NCBI GenBank assembly: GCA_050730855.1
Contig: JBOHNU010000001.1
Location: forward strand, 62,001 to 126,000
Direction of reading: 5' to 3'
Origin: DASRJJ01 sp050730855
GTDB taxonomy: Bacteria; Patescibacteriota; Saccharimonadia; Saccharimonadales; UBA4665
DNA length: 64,000 nucleotides
Under the pieces are notes generated by a model. It saw nothing but the letters and a program-made list of their open reading frames with translations. It was not told the origin of the DNA and searched no databases. Shown here piece by piece: positions 44,018 through 52,283 of this stretch. The translations under genes and the position numbers were made by a program. Position 1 is the stretch's first letter. Each line of letters opens with the position of its first letter.

Positions 44018-45650
44018 GTGCTACAAGTAACTATTTCCGAAAAGACCATCGGCTCAAAACCGTTATTAAAAGATGTAAAAATTGTGGATTTCCGACAATG
44101 AAAAGGTCGGCTTTTTAGGCCGTAACGGCACCGGAAAAACCACGCTGTTTAATATCATTACTGGTAAGGATAAAGACTTCAGCGGCGAGGTAATGCTCTC
44201 GCGGCAAGAGACGCTCATGGCCACCAGCCAAGAGCACCATGATTCAGAAGGTACGACCATCGAATTTGTATCGCGCAAGTTGCCGGACTTTGCCCGACTG
44301 GAAATGATCCTTAAAACATACCCGGAACACATGGGTGACGACCTCAAGAAAATCCATATTTACTCTGAGGCGTTGGAAAAGTTTTCCGAGCGCGGCTACT
44401 ACGAAGTAGAAAACTCCCTGGAAAGATTGTTTGATGCGTACCAGCTAAATAAGGCCTTGTTAATGCAGCCATTCGCATCGCTGAGCGGCGGGCAAAAACG
44501 GCTCGTCGAACTTATCGCCATTCAATTGGCCTCGCCGCATGTCATCCTTTTGGACGAACCGACTAACCATATGGACTACCTGGCTAAAGACGCCTTTATC
44601 GATTGGCTTAAAGGGGTCAAGAGTTCGGTGCTGGTTATTTCGCACGACCGCGATGTTCTCAAAAACGTCGACCGTATTCTGGAGTTAAAAGACCAAAAAA
44701 TCTTTAGCTATCCGGGCAACTACGATAAATATTTGGCACAAAATGCTGTAACCACGACCAATGCCATAAATGAGTTCGGCACCAGCGAAAAACGCATTGC
44801 CAACCTAAAAGAGCAGATTGCTTTTGCCAAAGCGCGCGCCGCGACTGGCGGCCCAGGCTGGGTGACGCTGTACGAAAGATACGAGCGCGAGCTGAACGAC
44901 ATCCTAGAAAACCATAAAAAGCCGAGTTTTTGGATTGACCGTGAATCGGCAAAAATCCTCAAGCCCAAAGCCACCGAAAACTACCAAAAATTCCGGGCAA
45001 AAAATATTCAGCTGCACGAAACCAATACTAAGGAAACGGCCAGCACACTGCTGCGGGTAGATAACCTCAGCTTAGGTCACAGGGGCGTGCCGCTCTTTAG
45101 CGACATGTCGTTTCAGATAAGCAGCGGGGAACGGCTACACATTATCGGCCGTAACGGTGTTGGTAAAACGACGCTTGTTAAGGCGATTACTCAAACCTGG
45201 AAGGGTGTACGACCAGAAACGCTCATAGGCAAAGGAGTTATCGATTGCGATCGCGGCCTGGTTATTAGCATGTACGATCAAGAAATCGGTCCGGAACTTC
45301 TGGATATGACGCTTCACGACGCCATCGGCGCAATTTACGACGCCAAAGAACTGCCGGTAAACGACGAACAAATCAAACGCGATATGGCCAACTATTTGTT
45401 TAACCCAGCAGCCGATAAAGACATGCCTGTGCGCAATCTAAGCGGCGGCCAAAAGGCTCGCCTGCAATTAATCCGCCTGTTAGTCGGCTCGCCCAACTTG
45501 CTGATTTTGGACGAACCGACGAACCACCTCGATCTGCCAAGCATTGAGGAGCTAGAAAACGCCCTCAACAACTACAGCGGCGCAATCATTTACATCTCCC
45601 ACGATAGCTACTTCGCCAAAAATATTGGCGGCAAAACGCTAAAACTTTAG
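44018..45650 (+). CDS. ABC-F family ATPase, frameshifted near its start
   Basis: Two ABC cassettes in one protein without membrane helices, as in ribosome-acting ABC-F factors. In the main frame (from 44082) cassette 1 has G-R-N-G-T-G-K-T and L-S-G-G-Q-K-R, cassette 2 has G-R-N-G-V-G-K-T and L-S-G-G-Q-K-A-R-L, and each has L-D-E-P-T-N-H. The family's usual N-terminus (V-L-Q-V-T-I-S-E-K-T-I-G-S-K-P-L-L-K-D-V) lies in another frame from the GTG at 44018. Removing one A from the AAAAA run at 44077-44081 joins the two perfectly. Either this is an assembly error, a slippage site or a damaged gene. Confidence 0.8.
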
Positions 45651-45723
45651 AGACATTGGGTTATAACCGCCGGATGATTTTTTGCATCCGCGCCTGATTC
45701 TGGAATAGCTATCTTTGGAAAAT

Positions 45724-45737
45724 TGTGCTATTATTAG
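45724..45737 (+). promoter_or_regulatory. Extended -10 promoter of the RRM gene
   Basis: TGTGCTATTATTAG contains an extended -10 (TGC-TATTAT, -10 at 45729-45734). The identical 14-mer, followed in both cases by AAGCAAGT, precedes the polysaccharide cluster at 53253. It gives a leader of about 120 nt, unlike the leaderless genes. Confidence 0.55.
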
Positions 45738-45861
45738 TTAAGCAAGTCACTCCGACCTTGATCCCAGCGTATGGTATGCCGTAGCACCGCCACTCTATTC
45801 TTGGCTACAGCGAAGACTCTGTCTCGCATAAACTATTACGCTTATAGAAAGGCACTATCAA

Positions 45862-46161
45862 ATGGCAACAAAATTATTCGTGAGCAAACTGTCCTTCACT
45901 ACTACAGACGAGGGCTTACAGTCGCTTTTTGCCCCTTATGGCACAGTCGTCAGTGCTCGTATAGCAACTGACCGCGACACTAACCGCTCTAAAGGCTTTG
46001 GGTTTGTAGAGATGGAGGATCAGGAATCCGCCCAAAAAGCTATTAACGAACTTGACGGCAAAGATTTTGAAGGCCGCCAAATCGTTGTGAACATATCCCG
46101 ACCGCGCGAGGACAGGCCACAAAACCAAAGCAGCTTTCGTGACGGATTCCAGCGCCGCTAA
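45862..46161 (+). CDS. RRM-domain RNA-binding protein
   Basis: 99 residues: one RNA recognition motif with RNP2 L-F-V-S-K-L near residue 5 and RNP1 K-G-F-G-F-V-E-M near residue 44, then a short Arg/Gln-rich tail. Small single-RRM proteins in bacteria are often cold- or stress-responsive. The leader of about 120 nt before it may carry such control. A GAAAGG ribosome site precedes the ATG. Confidence 0.92.
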   Translation: MATKLFVSKLSFTTTDEGLQSLFAPYGTVVSARIATDRDTNRSKGFGFVEMEDQESAQKAINELDGKDFEGRQIVVNISRPREDRPQNQSSFRDGFQRR

Positions 46162-46206
46162 ACGGTACACTCTGGCAGACATACGCCAGCCAGAGAAGGC
46201 TAGCGT

Positions 46207-46704
46207 ATGATACACACCGTGGGACGCACCGGTAACGGATGGGTTGTGTATGTTGACCTTATTAACTCAGCTGCCGCGGCAAAGATCTGCCGGCAGCCGC
46301 ATCTTCTCGCTCTGGCAGCTGAGGCTCTCCCAAAAATCCAGCTACAAAAACCCAAGCACGTCATCGAATACAATATGAAGCGCACTATTGGCTACGATTT
46401 CGTGATAGAGGCCGACGCGGCCGAAACAGTGTTTTACGCCAAGCTGGTAAAAGACGATGTTTACACCCGCTTTGTTAAACATGCGAAGCCGCTTCATTCC
46501 TCGCATCTAACAATGCACCTGCAACGCAGCGACGACGAAAACGCTTATCTTCTGCAAGATGCCTGGATCGGGCATTCCGTGCCTCCTCGGCCTGGCAGCG
46601 TTGACGAAACCGAGATCAGTAAGCCATACTGGGCAAAGCACGCCCTAATTTTCGACAACCAAACCGTGCAATCGCAAACATTAACCAAAAAATGCCCGTA
46701 CTAA
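46207..46704 (+). CDS. Unknown soluble protein
   Basis: 165 residues, mixed alpha/beta by composition, no membrane segment and no motif that I can name. The sequence is rich in His and Lys in its second half. It is followed 15 bp later by a 20-codon basic microprotein. Function unknown. Confidence 0.5.
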   Translation: MIHTVGRTGNGWVVYVDLINSAAAAKICRQPHLLALAAEALPKIQLQKPKHVIEYNMKRTIGYDFVIEADAAETVFYAKLVKDDVYTRFVKHAKPLHSSHLTMHLQRSDDENAYLLQDAWIGHSVPPRPGSVDETEISKPYWAKHALIFDNQTVQSQTLTKKCPY

Positions 46705-46719
46705 AGCAAGGAGCTGTAA

Positions 46720-46782
46720 ATGTCAAAGGGGAAATCGCCGCGGAAAGAAATCAGAAAGCCAAAAAAGCAAGCTGAGGCGTAA
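46720..46782 (+). CDS. 20-residue basic microprotein
   Basis: ATG at 46720 with AAGGAG 6 nt upstream, then 20 codons of which nearly half are Lys or Arg (M-S-K-G-K-S-P-R-K-E). The strong ribosome site is what makes it credible. Such short K-rich peptides often bind nucleic acid or ribosomes, but no function can be assigned. Confidence 0.45.
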   Translation: MSKGKSPRKEIRKPKKQAEA

Positions 46783-46798
46783 ATAAAGTACTGTAGGA

Positions 46799-47301
46799 AT
46801 GAAGTTTGCCGCCAAAATAGAAATCCATAACGGCAACCCGTATGTACTGGTCACGAAGGCACGGGCACAAAAACTCCAAAAAGACTGGCGTAAGCCGCTG
46901 CCGGCCTTAGTACAAATTAACGGCCAACCTAACCCTGCGTGGCAAATTAACATGATGCCGATTGGCGACGGCAGTTTTTACCTATATCTAGACGGAAATG
47001 TTCGTAAAGCTTCGAAAACCAAAGTTGGTGATATTGTAAAAGTTGCCGTAGATTTCGATACGACATACAAAAACGGTCCGATGCATCCGATGCCGGAGTG
47101 GTTTAAGGAGGCACTAGATAACCATCCGGCGGCAAAGCAAAATTGGCAAAAACTAATCCCTAGCCGGCAAAAGAAATTTTGCGTTACTTTTCTTGGCTGC
47201 AATCCGAGGAAGCAAAGAACAGAAACTTGGCTAAAGCGCTCCACGTACTAAACGGCCAGGAAGGCAGGTTTATGGCTCGGAGCTGGAAGGATGGTGAATA
47301 A
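46799..47301 (+). CDS. DUF1905/YdeI-like protein, frameshifted near 47170
   Basis: The first frame runs 46799-47251. A DUF1905-like barrel (about residues 1-90) leads into the YdeI/OmpD-associated C-terminal pattern around residue 120 (L-I-P-S-R-Q-K). There the family reading jumps to another frame, giving I-L-R-Y-F-S-W-L-Q-S and running to the stop at 47299-47301. One missing base in the AAAAGAAATTTT stretch near 47170 explains it. The family is linked to resistance against bacteriocins and cationic peptides in a few species. A second member follows directly. Confidence 0.65.
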
Positions 47302-47304
47302 GGC

Positions 47305-47850
47305 GTGGCAACGATTCACTTTAAGGCGAGACTATTCAAACTACGCTACTGGACTATTATTAGGTTAACGCAAAACGCGAGCGCCAAGCTGCCATCGCGC
47401 GGGCAAACAATGGTTACCGGCACTGTTAACGGCATCCGTTTTAAAACTCCTCTCGAGCCAGACGGCAAGGGCGGCCATTGGTTCAAGGTAGATACTGACT
47501 TGCAAAATACCGCAAAAGTGCACGCGGGCAGTATCGCAACGCTAGTGATCGAGCCAACCAAAGAATGGCCGGAGCCGAAGGTGCCAGCAGACTTGCAAAC
47601 CGCTCTCGAAGCCGACAATCAGGCAAGCGAACTATGGAAAAGGACTACGCCGATGGCGCGCTGGGAATGGATACGGTGGATACGCGCCACTGCGCAGACC
47701 GAAACGCGTAAGCGACGAATCGAAGTCGCCTGCTCAAAACTCAAAAGTGGCGAGCGCCGGCCGTGCTGCTGGAACCGCAACCTGTGTACCGAACCGACAG
47801 TATCGAAGAACGGCGTACTACTCGATCAACTCCAAGCAACAAAAATATAG
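47305..47850 (+). CDS. DUF1905/YdeI-like protein
   Basis: 181 residues. The N-terminal DUF1905 beta-barrel has G-x-V-N-G-x-x-F-x-T-x-L near residue 45. The C-terminal YdeI part has W-K-R-T-T-P-M-A-R-W-E-W-I near 112, followed by E-T-R-K-R-R-I and the R-R-P-C-C tail. It is intact, unlike its neighbour, and starts with a GTG 3 nt after that gene ends. The exact role is unknown; a cell-surface stress link is possible. Confidence 0.75.
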   Translation: MATIHFKARLFKLRYWTIIRLTQNASAKLPSRGQTMVTGTVNGIRFKTPLEPDGKGGHWFKVDTDLQNTAKVHAGSIATLVIEPTKEWPEPKVPADLQTALEADNQASELWKRTTPMARWEWIRWIRATAQTETRKRRIEVACSKLKSGERRPCCWNRNLCTEPTVSKNGVLLDQLQATKI

Positions 47851-47908
47851 CGCCACATCCGCACAGTATTTTTTGCAACGATGCTTTACTCTGCCCGCAC
47901 TTCGCGCG

Positions 47909-47914
47909 TATAGT
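47909..47914 (+). promoter_or_regulatory. -10 box before the cobalamin riboswitch
   Basis: TATAGT with TTTACT 18 bp upstream as a weak -35 would start the riboswitch transcript near 47921. Confidence 0.45.
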
Positions 47915-47935
47915 AAAAATACTTTAATAACTTAC

Positions 47936-48112
47936 GCCTGGTGCGAGGAAGTCCGGTGCGATCCCGGCGCTGTGCCGCAACTGTAATCTGCTTATACGAG
48001 CAGCGAGCCAGGTCATCGCAGTCAGGCATAAATCCCGAGCAGGATAGGCAGCTATCGGCATCCTCTGGATGGCGTTTTAGTTTCCAGATCAGCTCCGGCA
48101 AACGGAGGACAC
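47936..48112 (+). ncRNA. Cobalamin riboswitch
   Basis: The aptamer (about 47936-48027) begins and ends with pairing GCCTG/CAGGC. It contains GGAAGTCCGGTGCGATCCCGGC-like P3-P4 sequence, the conserved GCCGCAACTGTAA core and the B12 box GAGCCAGGTC. The rest to 48112 is the expression platform. TCCTC at 48061 could pair with the GGAGG ribosome site at 48104-48108, suggesting that B12 shuts off translation of the DUF4430 gene. Confidence 0.9.
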
Positions 48113-48508
48113 ATGAAAAAATCAACAATCGCGGTCATAGTACTGGCTGTGGTAGCCGTTCTGGCTGCAGGTGTTTACGGCCTGAACCGGCCGGATACTA
48201 CCAGCACAAACAACCCAGGTTCTCAACAAGTAATGTCGGCAATTACTTTTAGTGAAGACGGCAAAACGGTAACTTACACGGGCGAGGAAGGCGTTACGGC
48301 GCTAGCCACTCTAGAGTCGCTCACTTCCGTAACAGTCAAAGACAGTAGCTTCGGCAAATTCGTAACCGGCATAAATGGAGTAGAGGCAGACGAATCCAAA
48401 GAATACTGGTCGTTCTATGTCAACGGCGCATACGCCAGCGAGGGCGCGGGTACCTATACCGCTAAATCCGGCGATTTGTTTGAGTGGCGCCTAGAAGCGC
48501 TGCAGTGA
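48113..48508 (+). CDS. Membrane-anchored DUF4430 (transcobalamin-like) protein
   Basis: 131 residues: a signal-anchor (about 5-24), a linker, and a DUF4430 domain ending in Y-W-S-F-Y-V-N-G near residue 101 and the G-D-L-F-E-W-R end. The same fold forms the C-terminal domain of transcobalamin and intrinsic factor. Behind a cobalamin riboswitch, a role as the surface B12-capturing protein is a reasonable inference. It overlaps the next gene by 4 bp (GTGA). Confidence 0.8.
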   Translation: MKKSTIAVIVLAVVAVLAAGVYGLNRPDTTSTNNPGSQQVMSAITFSEDGKTVTYTGEEGVTALATLESLTSVTVKDSSFGKFVTGINGVEADESKEYWSFYVNGAYASEGAGTYTAKSGDLFEWRLEALQ

Positions 48509-49062
48509 AGCCAGCAAAACTAAAGCAACTGCTTACAAGCGAAGTGGCCATGCAGATCTCGCTAGCCATGGTGCTAATCGGCTTTGCCGTTGTTAGCCGA
48601 CTGCTGCCGCATCCGGCTAATGTAGCGCCTATTGCGGCAGTGGCGATATTCGGCGGCGCTATTTTGCCCAAGAAGTGGGCGGTGTTTTTGCCTCTGACGG
48701 CCATGATGGTAAGCGACCTGTTTATCGGCCTGCATCCGCTTATCTTATTTACCTGGGGCAGCTTTGCCGTTATCGCCCTGGCTAGCAGCCACTGGCTGCG
48801 GCGTATCAGCCCGTTCTCGGTCGTTGCGGCCAGTTTGGGCGCCTCTGTATTTTTCTTTTTGGTATCCAACTTTGGCGTTTGGCTGGAGGGACGGTTGTAT
48901 CCGCCAACGCTAGAAGGCCTGGTGCATTGCTACTACAACGCCCTGCCGTTTTTCCGCAACACCCTCATTGGCGACCTCTTTTATTGCGGCCTACTGTTTG
49001 GCGCGTATGCATTTGTGCGCAAGGTTGCATTGCGTGAGTATAATCCGCAACGCCTCACATGA
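48505..49062 (+). CDS. DUF6580/ECF-S-component-like membrane protein
   Basis: 185 residues with five to six hydrophobic helices and the typical opening R-L-L-P-H-P-A-N-V-A-P-I-A-A-V-A-I-F-G-G near residues 25-45. Members of this family are often under B12 riboswitches and are thought to be substrate-binding membrane components for cobamide uptake. The GTG start overlaps the DUF4430 stop. No ECF ATPase is encoded here; a shared energising module elsewhere would be needed. Confidence 0.78.
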   Translation: MKPAKLKQLLTSEVAMQISLAMVLIGFAVVSRLLPHPANVAPIAAVAIFGGAILPKKWAVFLPLTAMMVSDLFIGLHPLILFTWGSFAVIALASSHWLRRISPFSVVAASLGASVFFFLVSNFGVWLEGRLYPPTLEGLVHCYYNALPFFRNTLIGDLFYCGLLFGAYAFVRKVALREYNPQRLT

Positions 49063-49074
49063 TACCATGGCAAT

Positions 49075-49773
49075 ATGGATCACAAGCAATTTATCGCAAA
49101 ACTACAAACATTAACAGACCAGGGCCAGCGGGGTAAGTACCTGACCACGCTGCAGCTAAACGACAAAAACAAAAAGCTGGGCGTGCCGATGGGTAAAATC
49201 TTTGCACTGGCCAAAGCGAACGCCGACATGCCAAACGAGGAAATCGCTGCCCTGGTAAAAAGCGACATCCACGAGGCGAAAGTAGGTGGCGTGAGCATTA
49301 TGGACTTCCAGGCGCGCAACAAAAAAACGCCGGAGGCGCAGCGCAAATGGCTGTACGATACGTACCTAAAATTGCACCAATACATCAACAGCTGGGATTT
49401 GGTCGACCGCTCCGGCCAGCACGTGATCGGCGGTTATTTGTACGACTTTAAAAAGCCGCGCGACATACTATACAAACTGGCCAAGTCGAAAGACTGGTGC
49501 GAACGGCGTACGGCCATTGTGGCTACACTCTTTTTTATCCGCCAAGGCGATGTTGACGACACGTTTAAAGTTGCCGAGCTGCTGGTAGGCGACAACGAGG
49601 ATTTGGTACAAAAAGCCGTTGGCGGCGTGCTGCGCGAGGCGGGTAAAAAGGACACACGCAAGCTCACAGATTTTCTCGACAAATACGCCAGCAAAATGCC
49701 GCGCGATATGTTAACCTATGCTACCGAAAAACTTTCGGCGGAGCAGAAAGCACACTACAAAAGTTCGCGGTAG
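49075..49773 (+). CDS. AlkD-like DNA alkylation repair protein
   Basis: 232 residues built from HEAT-like helical repeats. Markers are H-E-A-K-V-G-G-V near residue 64, I-N-S-W-D-L-V-D near 105, R-R-T-A-I-V-A-T near 143 and A-V-G-G-V-L-R-E-A-G near 182. AlkD glycosylases remove bulky or positively charged alkyl bases such as 7-methylguanine. TACCAT ends exactly 6 nt before the ATG, a possible leaderless promoter. Confidence 0.87.
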   Translation: MDHKQFIAKLQTLTDQGQRGKYLTTLQLNDKNKKLGVPMGKIFALAKANADMPNEEIAALVKSDIHEAKVGGVSIMDFQARNKKTPEAQRKWLYDTYLKLHQYINSWDLVDRSGQHVIGGYLYDFKKPRDILYKLAKSKDWCERRTAIVATLFFIRQGDVDDTFKVAELLVGDNEDLVQKAVGGVLREAGKKDTRKLTDFLDKYASKMPRDMLTYATEKLSAEQKAHYKSSR

Positions 49774-49796
49774 CGGGTGGGTATTTGCTGGCGAAC

Positions 49797-50387
49797 TCAG
49801 CCAGCATACAAAGCATGCGTCTGAATGTAACGCGCTACTGGCGAGCTAACCTGCGTTTGCAGGCTACCACCGTCGGCTGCTAGCCGCCGGGCTTGGGTAG
49901 AAGATGTATCACCAAGCGTTGCGGGAATGTTAACGCGCACTACTTCCTTTTTTGCCGGCACAGACGGGCCGCCACTAGAGAACAGCACAATCCTGAGCGC
50001 ATGCTGCAGCTCGACGCCGCGCGGCCAGCTCGGCATTGAGGCGTAAGAATCAGGGCCGAAGGCGAACCAAAAGGCAACGCCGGGAAACGCCTGCTCCAAT
50101 GCTCTCACTGTTTGAAAGGTTTGCGAGGGGCGGGGCATGCGCAGCTCGAAATCGCTGATCTTCAGTCGCGAGTCGTTTACAAATCGCACCTGGCGCACCA
50201 AATCCAGCATCGCCAGCCGATCTGCGTCGCGCGCGGTCATGTCTTTGTCCAGCCGGTCACCGGAGGGCATCACCCATATTTCATCGAAATGCGGCAAGGC
50301 CAGCAGTGCGGCAATAATCGCCTCGTGCGCCAAAGTCGGCGGACTGAAGGCGCCGCCAAAAATAACTACTCTTCGCTGGTTGCCCAT
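49797..50387 (-). CDS. nadD: Nicotinate-nucleotide adenylyltransferase-like protein
   Basis: 196 residues of the nucleotidyltransferase fold: F-G-G-A-F-S-P-P-T-L-A-H near residue 9 (ATP-binding G-x-F-x-P and H-x-x-H-like region) and D-T-S-S-T-Q-A-R-R near 160 (S-S-T-x-x-R). NadD joins nicotinate mononucleotide to ATP in NAD synthesis. The second histidine position reads H-E, as in NadD. It is divergent from the phosphatidyltransferase gene by 16 bp. Confidence 0.82.
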   Translation of the reverse strand: MGNQRRVVIFGGAFSPPTLAHEAIIAALLALPHFDEIWVMPSGDRLDKDMTARDADRLAMLDLVRQVRFVNDSRLKISDFELRMPRPSQTFQTVRALEQAFPGVAFWFAFGPDSYASMPSWPRGVELQHALRIVLFSSGGPSVPAKKEVVRVNIPATLGDTSSTQARRLAADGGSLQTQVSSPVARYIQTHALYAG

Positions 50388-50391
50388 CTGA

Positions 50392-50397
50392 TACTAT
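50392..50397 (+). promoter_or_regulatory. -10 box of a leaderless promoter
   Basis: TACTAT ends exactly 6 nt before the ATG at 50404. Confidence 0.5.
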
Positions 50398-50403
50398 TAT
50401 CTC

Positions 50404-51069
50404 ATGCGGCTGCTTAAAACCAACCTGCACCGGGCAGGCCGAAAGGCCGACTGGGAAACTATTCCAAAAAACAAGCGAAACCCCTGGCAACGCCTAGCGT
50501 TTAGCACCAAGGGGGTGGTCACACCGGCAAATGTTACCAGTGTTATCGGTGCGCTTTTGGTATTGCTGGGGCTGTATTATATAGTTGCCGGCGACCTGTG
50601 GTGGGGTTTGGTGTGCGTAGCCATTGGCCGTCTGGCAGATATTTTGGATGGCGCGGTTGCGCAGGCTACCGGCACTAAAAGCAGCGTAGGAGAGGCAGTG
50701 GATGTCGGTCTGGACAAGACGATCATTGTAGCGGCAATTGTAGCTTTTTTTATAACAGGAGTTATCCCGCTATGGGCGGTAGCGCTTATCGGCGCGCGTA
50801 ATGTAATAAACGCGGCGCTGGGACTGCTTGGCAAGGCGCGTAAAAAGGAGCTGCACCCCACGCGGACGGGCAAGCTGGCGGCGGCGCTGGAGTGGGTGGC
50901 GATCTTGCTATTTATTGTTGCCGCTGTTTTCCGCACGCAACAACTAGCGGGTGGGGAAACGGCGGCTACGGTAGCGGCGGCGCTCACCCTTGTATTAGCC
51001 ATGCTGCTCGGCGCGGCAGCCATCAAAGATTACAGCTCGCGAGCTCTAAACAAAACTGCTAAACTATAA
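50404..51069 (+). CDS. CDP-alcohol phosphatidyltransferase family protein
   Basis: 221 residues with five to six helices. The catalytic signature is D-I-L-D-G-A-V-A-Q followed eight residues later by G-E-A-V-D-V-G-L-D, near residues 79-104. All four aspartates are present, but the arginine of the consensus D-G-x-x-A-R is a glutamine. The family joins a CDP-linked lipid to an alcohol to make phospholipid head groups. The substrate is unknown. Confidence 0.82.
   Translation: MRLLKTNLHRAGRKADWETIPKNKRNPWQRLAFSTKGVVTPANVTSVIGALLVLLGLYYIVAGDLWWGLVCVAIGRLADILDGAVAQATGTKSSVGEAVDVGLDKTIIVAAIVAFFITGVIPLWAVALIGARNVINAALGLLGKARKKELHPTRTGKLAAALEWVAILLFIVAAVFRTQQLAGGETAATVAAALTLVLAMLLGAAAIKDYSSRALNKTAKL
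51060..51065 (+). promoter_or_regulatory. -10 box of a leaderless promoter
   Basis: TAAACT ends exactly 6 nt before the ATG at 51072, inside the end of the preceding gene. Confidence 0.5.
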
Positions 51070-51071
51070 GC

Positions 51072-52280
51072 ATGAGCACAAACCGCTTGCGTTGGCTGCT
51101 GATTATAGTGATTGCCGAGCTGCTGGTGATAATCGGGTTGACGGTTTGGCTGGTTGTAAGACAGGGCAACACACCGTCGGTGCCGCAAGAAGTTACTACG
51201 CAAACAGAGGACGGCATTCTCACGACCTCGCTTGTAGCCACCGGGCTGGGAGTACCGACCGACATTGCGGCCACGCCGATTGCCGGCGACGACCGGCTGT
51301 TTGTGCCAGATCGCGCCGGTGTTATCAGGATTGTCAACAGGGGTAAAGTCGAAGATCCGGCGGTCTTTATGGACATCGCCGCCAAGGTGCTGGCCGACGG
51401 CGAAATGGGACTACTCGGCATGGTCTTTCACCCGAGCTTCGCTCAAAACGGCTATTTCTACATAAACTACGTCGACAAAGAGCAGTTTACCAACATCGCC
51501 CGCTTCCAGGTAAACGCTCAGGGGTTGGCCGACCCGGCAACCGAAAAAACCCTGCTCAAACTAAAGCAGCCCTACGGCAACCACAACGCCGGTGGCCTGG
51601 CCTTTGGCCCGGACGGCTTTTTGTACATCCCCTTGGGCGACGGCGGCAGCGGCGGCGACCCCCAAAACCGCGCCCAAAACAAAATGAAGCTGCTGGGCAA
51701 GCTGCTGCGCGTAGATGTTGACTCCGGCGACCCGTACGCCGTGCCGGCCAACAATCCGTTTGTCGCCGACGCGGGGTTTAAACCGGAAATTTGGGCATGG
51801 GGGTTGCGTAACCCATGGCGTATTTCATTCGACACTAAAACGGGCGACTTATACATCGCCGATGTAGGGCAGGGCGAGGTTGAAGAGCTCAACTTCCAGC
51901 CCGCCGGTAGCGCGGGCGGCGAAAACTACGGCTGGCGCTGCTTCGAAGGCACGCAGCCATTCAACTCGGACGGCTGCCAAGAAGCCAGCACTTATGTATT
52001 GCCTGTAGCCGAGTACACACACGCGGAGGCAGGGCGCTGCTCGATAACCGGTGGCTACGTCTACCGCGGCCAGCGCCTACCCAACCTGGAAGGCACCTAC
52101 ATTTACGGCGACTTTTGCAGCGGCGAGATTTTCTCGGCGACTAAAGCAGGCGACACCTGGACGCAAGCCCTGCTGCTCAAAACGCCATACACCATCAGTA
52201 CATTCGGTCAAGACCAAAACGGCGAGATTTACGTAGCCGACATGGCTTCGGGCAGCATCTATCACATTACCACCGACTAA
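51072..52280 (+). CDS. PQQ-type soluble aldose sugar dehydrogenase-like protein
   Basis: 402 residues: a signal-anchor helix (about 8-30) and a six-bladed beta-propeller of the glucose/sorbosone dehydrogenase family. Markers are E-M-G-L-L-G-M-V-F-H-P near residue 113 (H is a catalytic candidate), G-N-H-N-A-G-G-L-A-F-G-P-D-G near 173, G-L-R-N-P-W-R near 246 and G-G-E-N-Y-G-W near 288. Family members oxidise sugars outside the membrane with PQQ. No PQQ synthesis genes are seen, so the cofactor would have to be taken up or the activity is different. Confidence 0.85.
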   Translation: MSTNRLRWLLIIVIAELLVIIGLTVWLVVRQGNTPSVPQEVTTQTEDGILTTSLVATGLGVPTDIAATPIAGDDRLFVPDRAGVIRIVNRGKVEDPAVFMDIAAKVLADGEMGLLGMVFHPSFAQNGYFYINYVDKEQFTNIARFQVNAQGLADPATEKTLLKLKQPYGNHNAGGLAFGPDGFLYIPLGDGGSGGDPQNRAQNKMKLLGKLLRVDVDSGDPYAVPANNPFVADAGFKPEIWAWGLRNPWRISFDTKTGDLYIADVGQGEVEELNFQPAGSAGGENYGWRCFEGTQPFNSDGCQEASTYVLPVAEYTHAEAGRCSITGGYVYRGQRLPNLEGTYIYGDFCSGEIFSATKAGDTWTQALLLKTPYTISTFGQDQNGEIYVADMASGSIYHITTD

Positions 52281-52283
52281 GTT

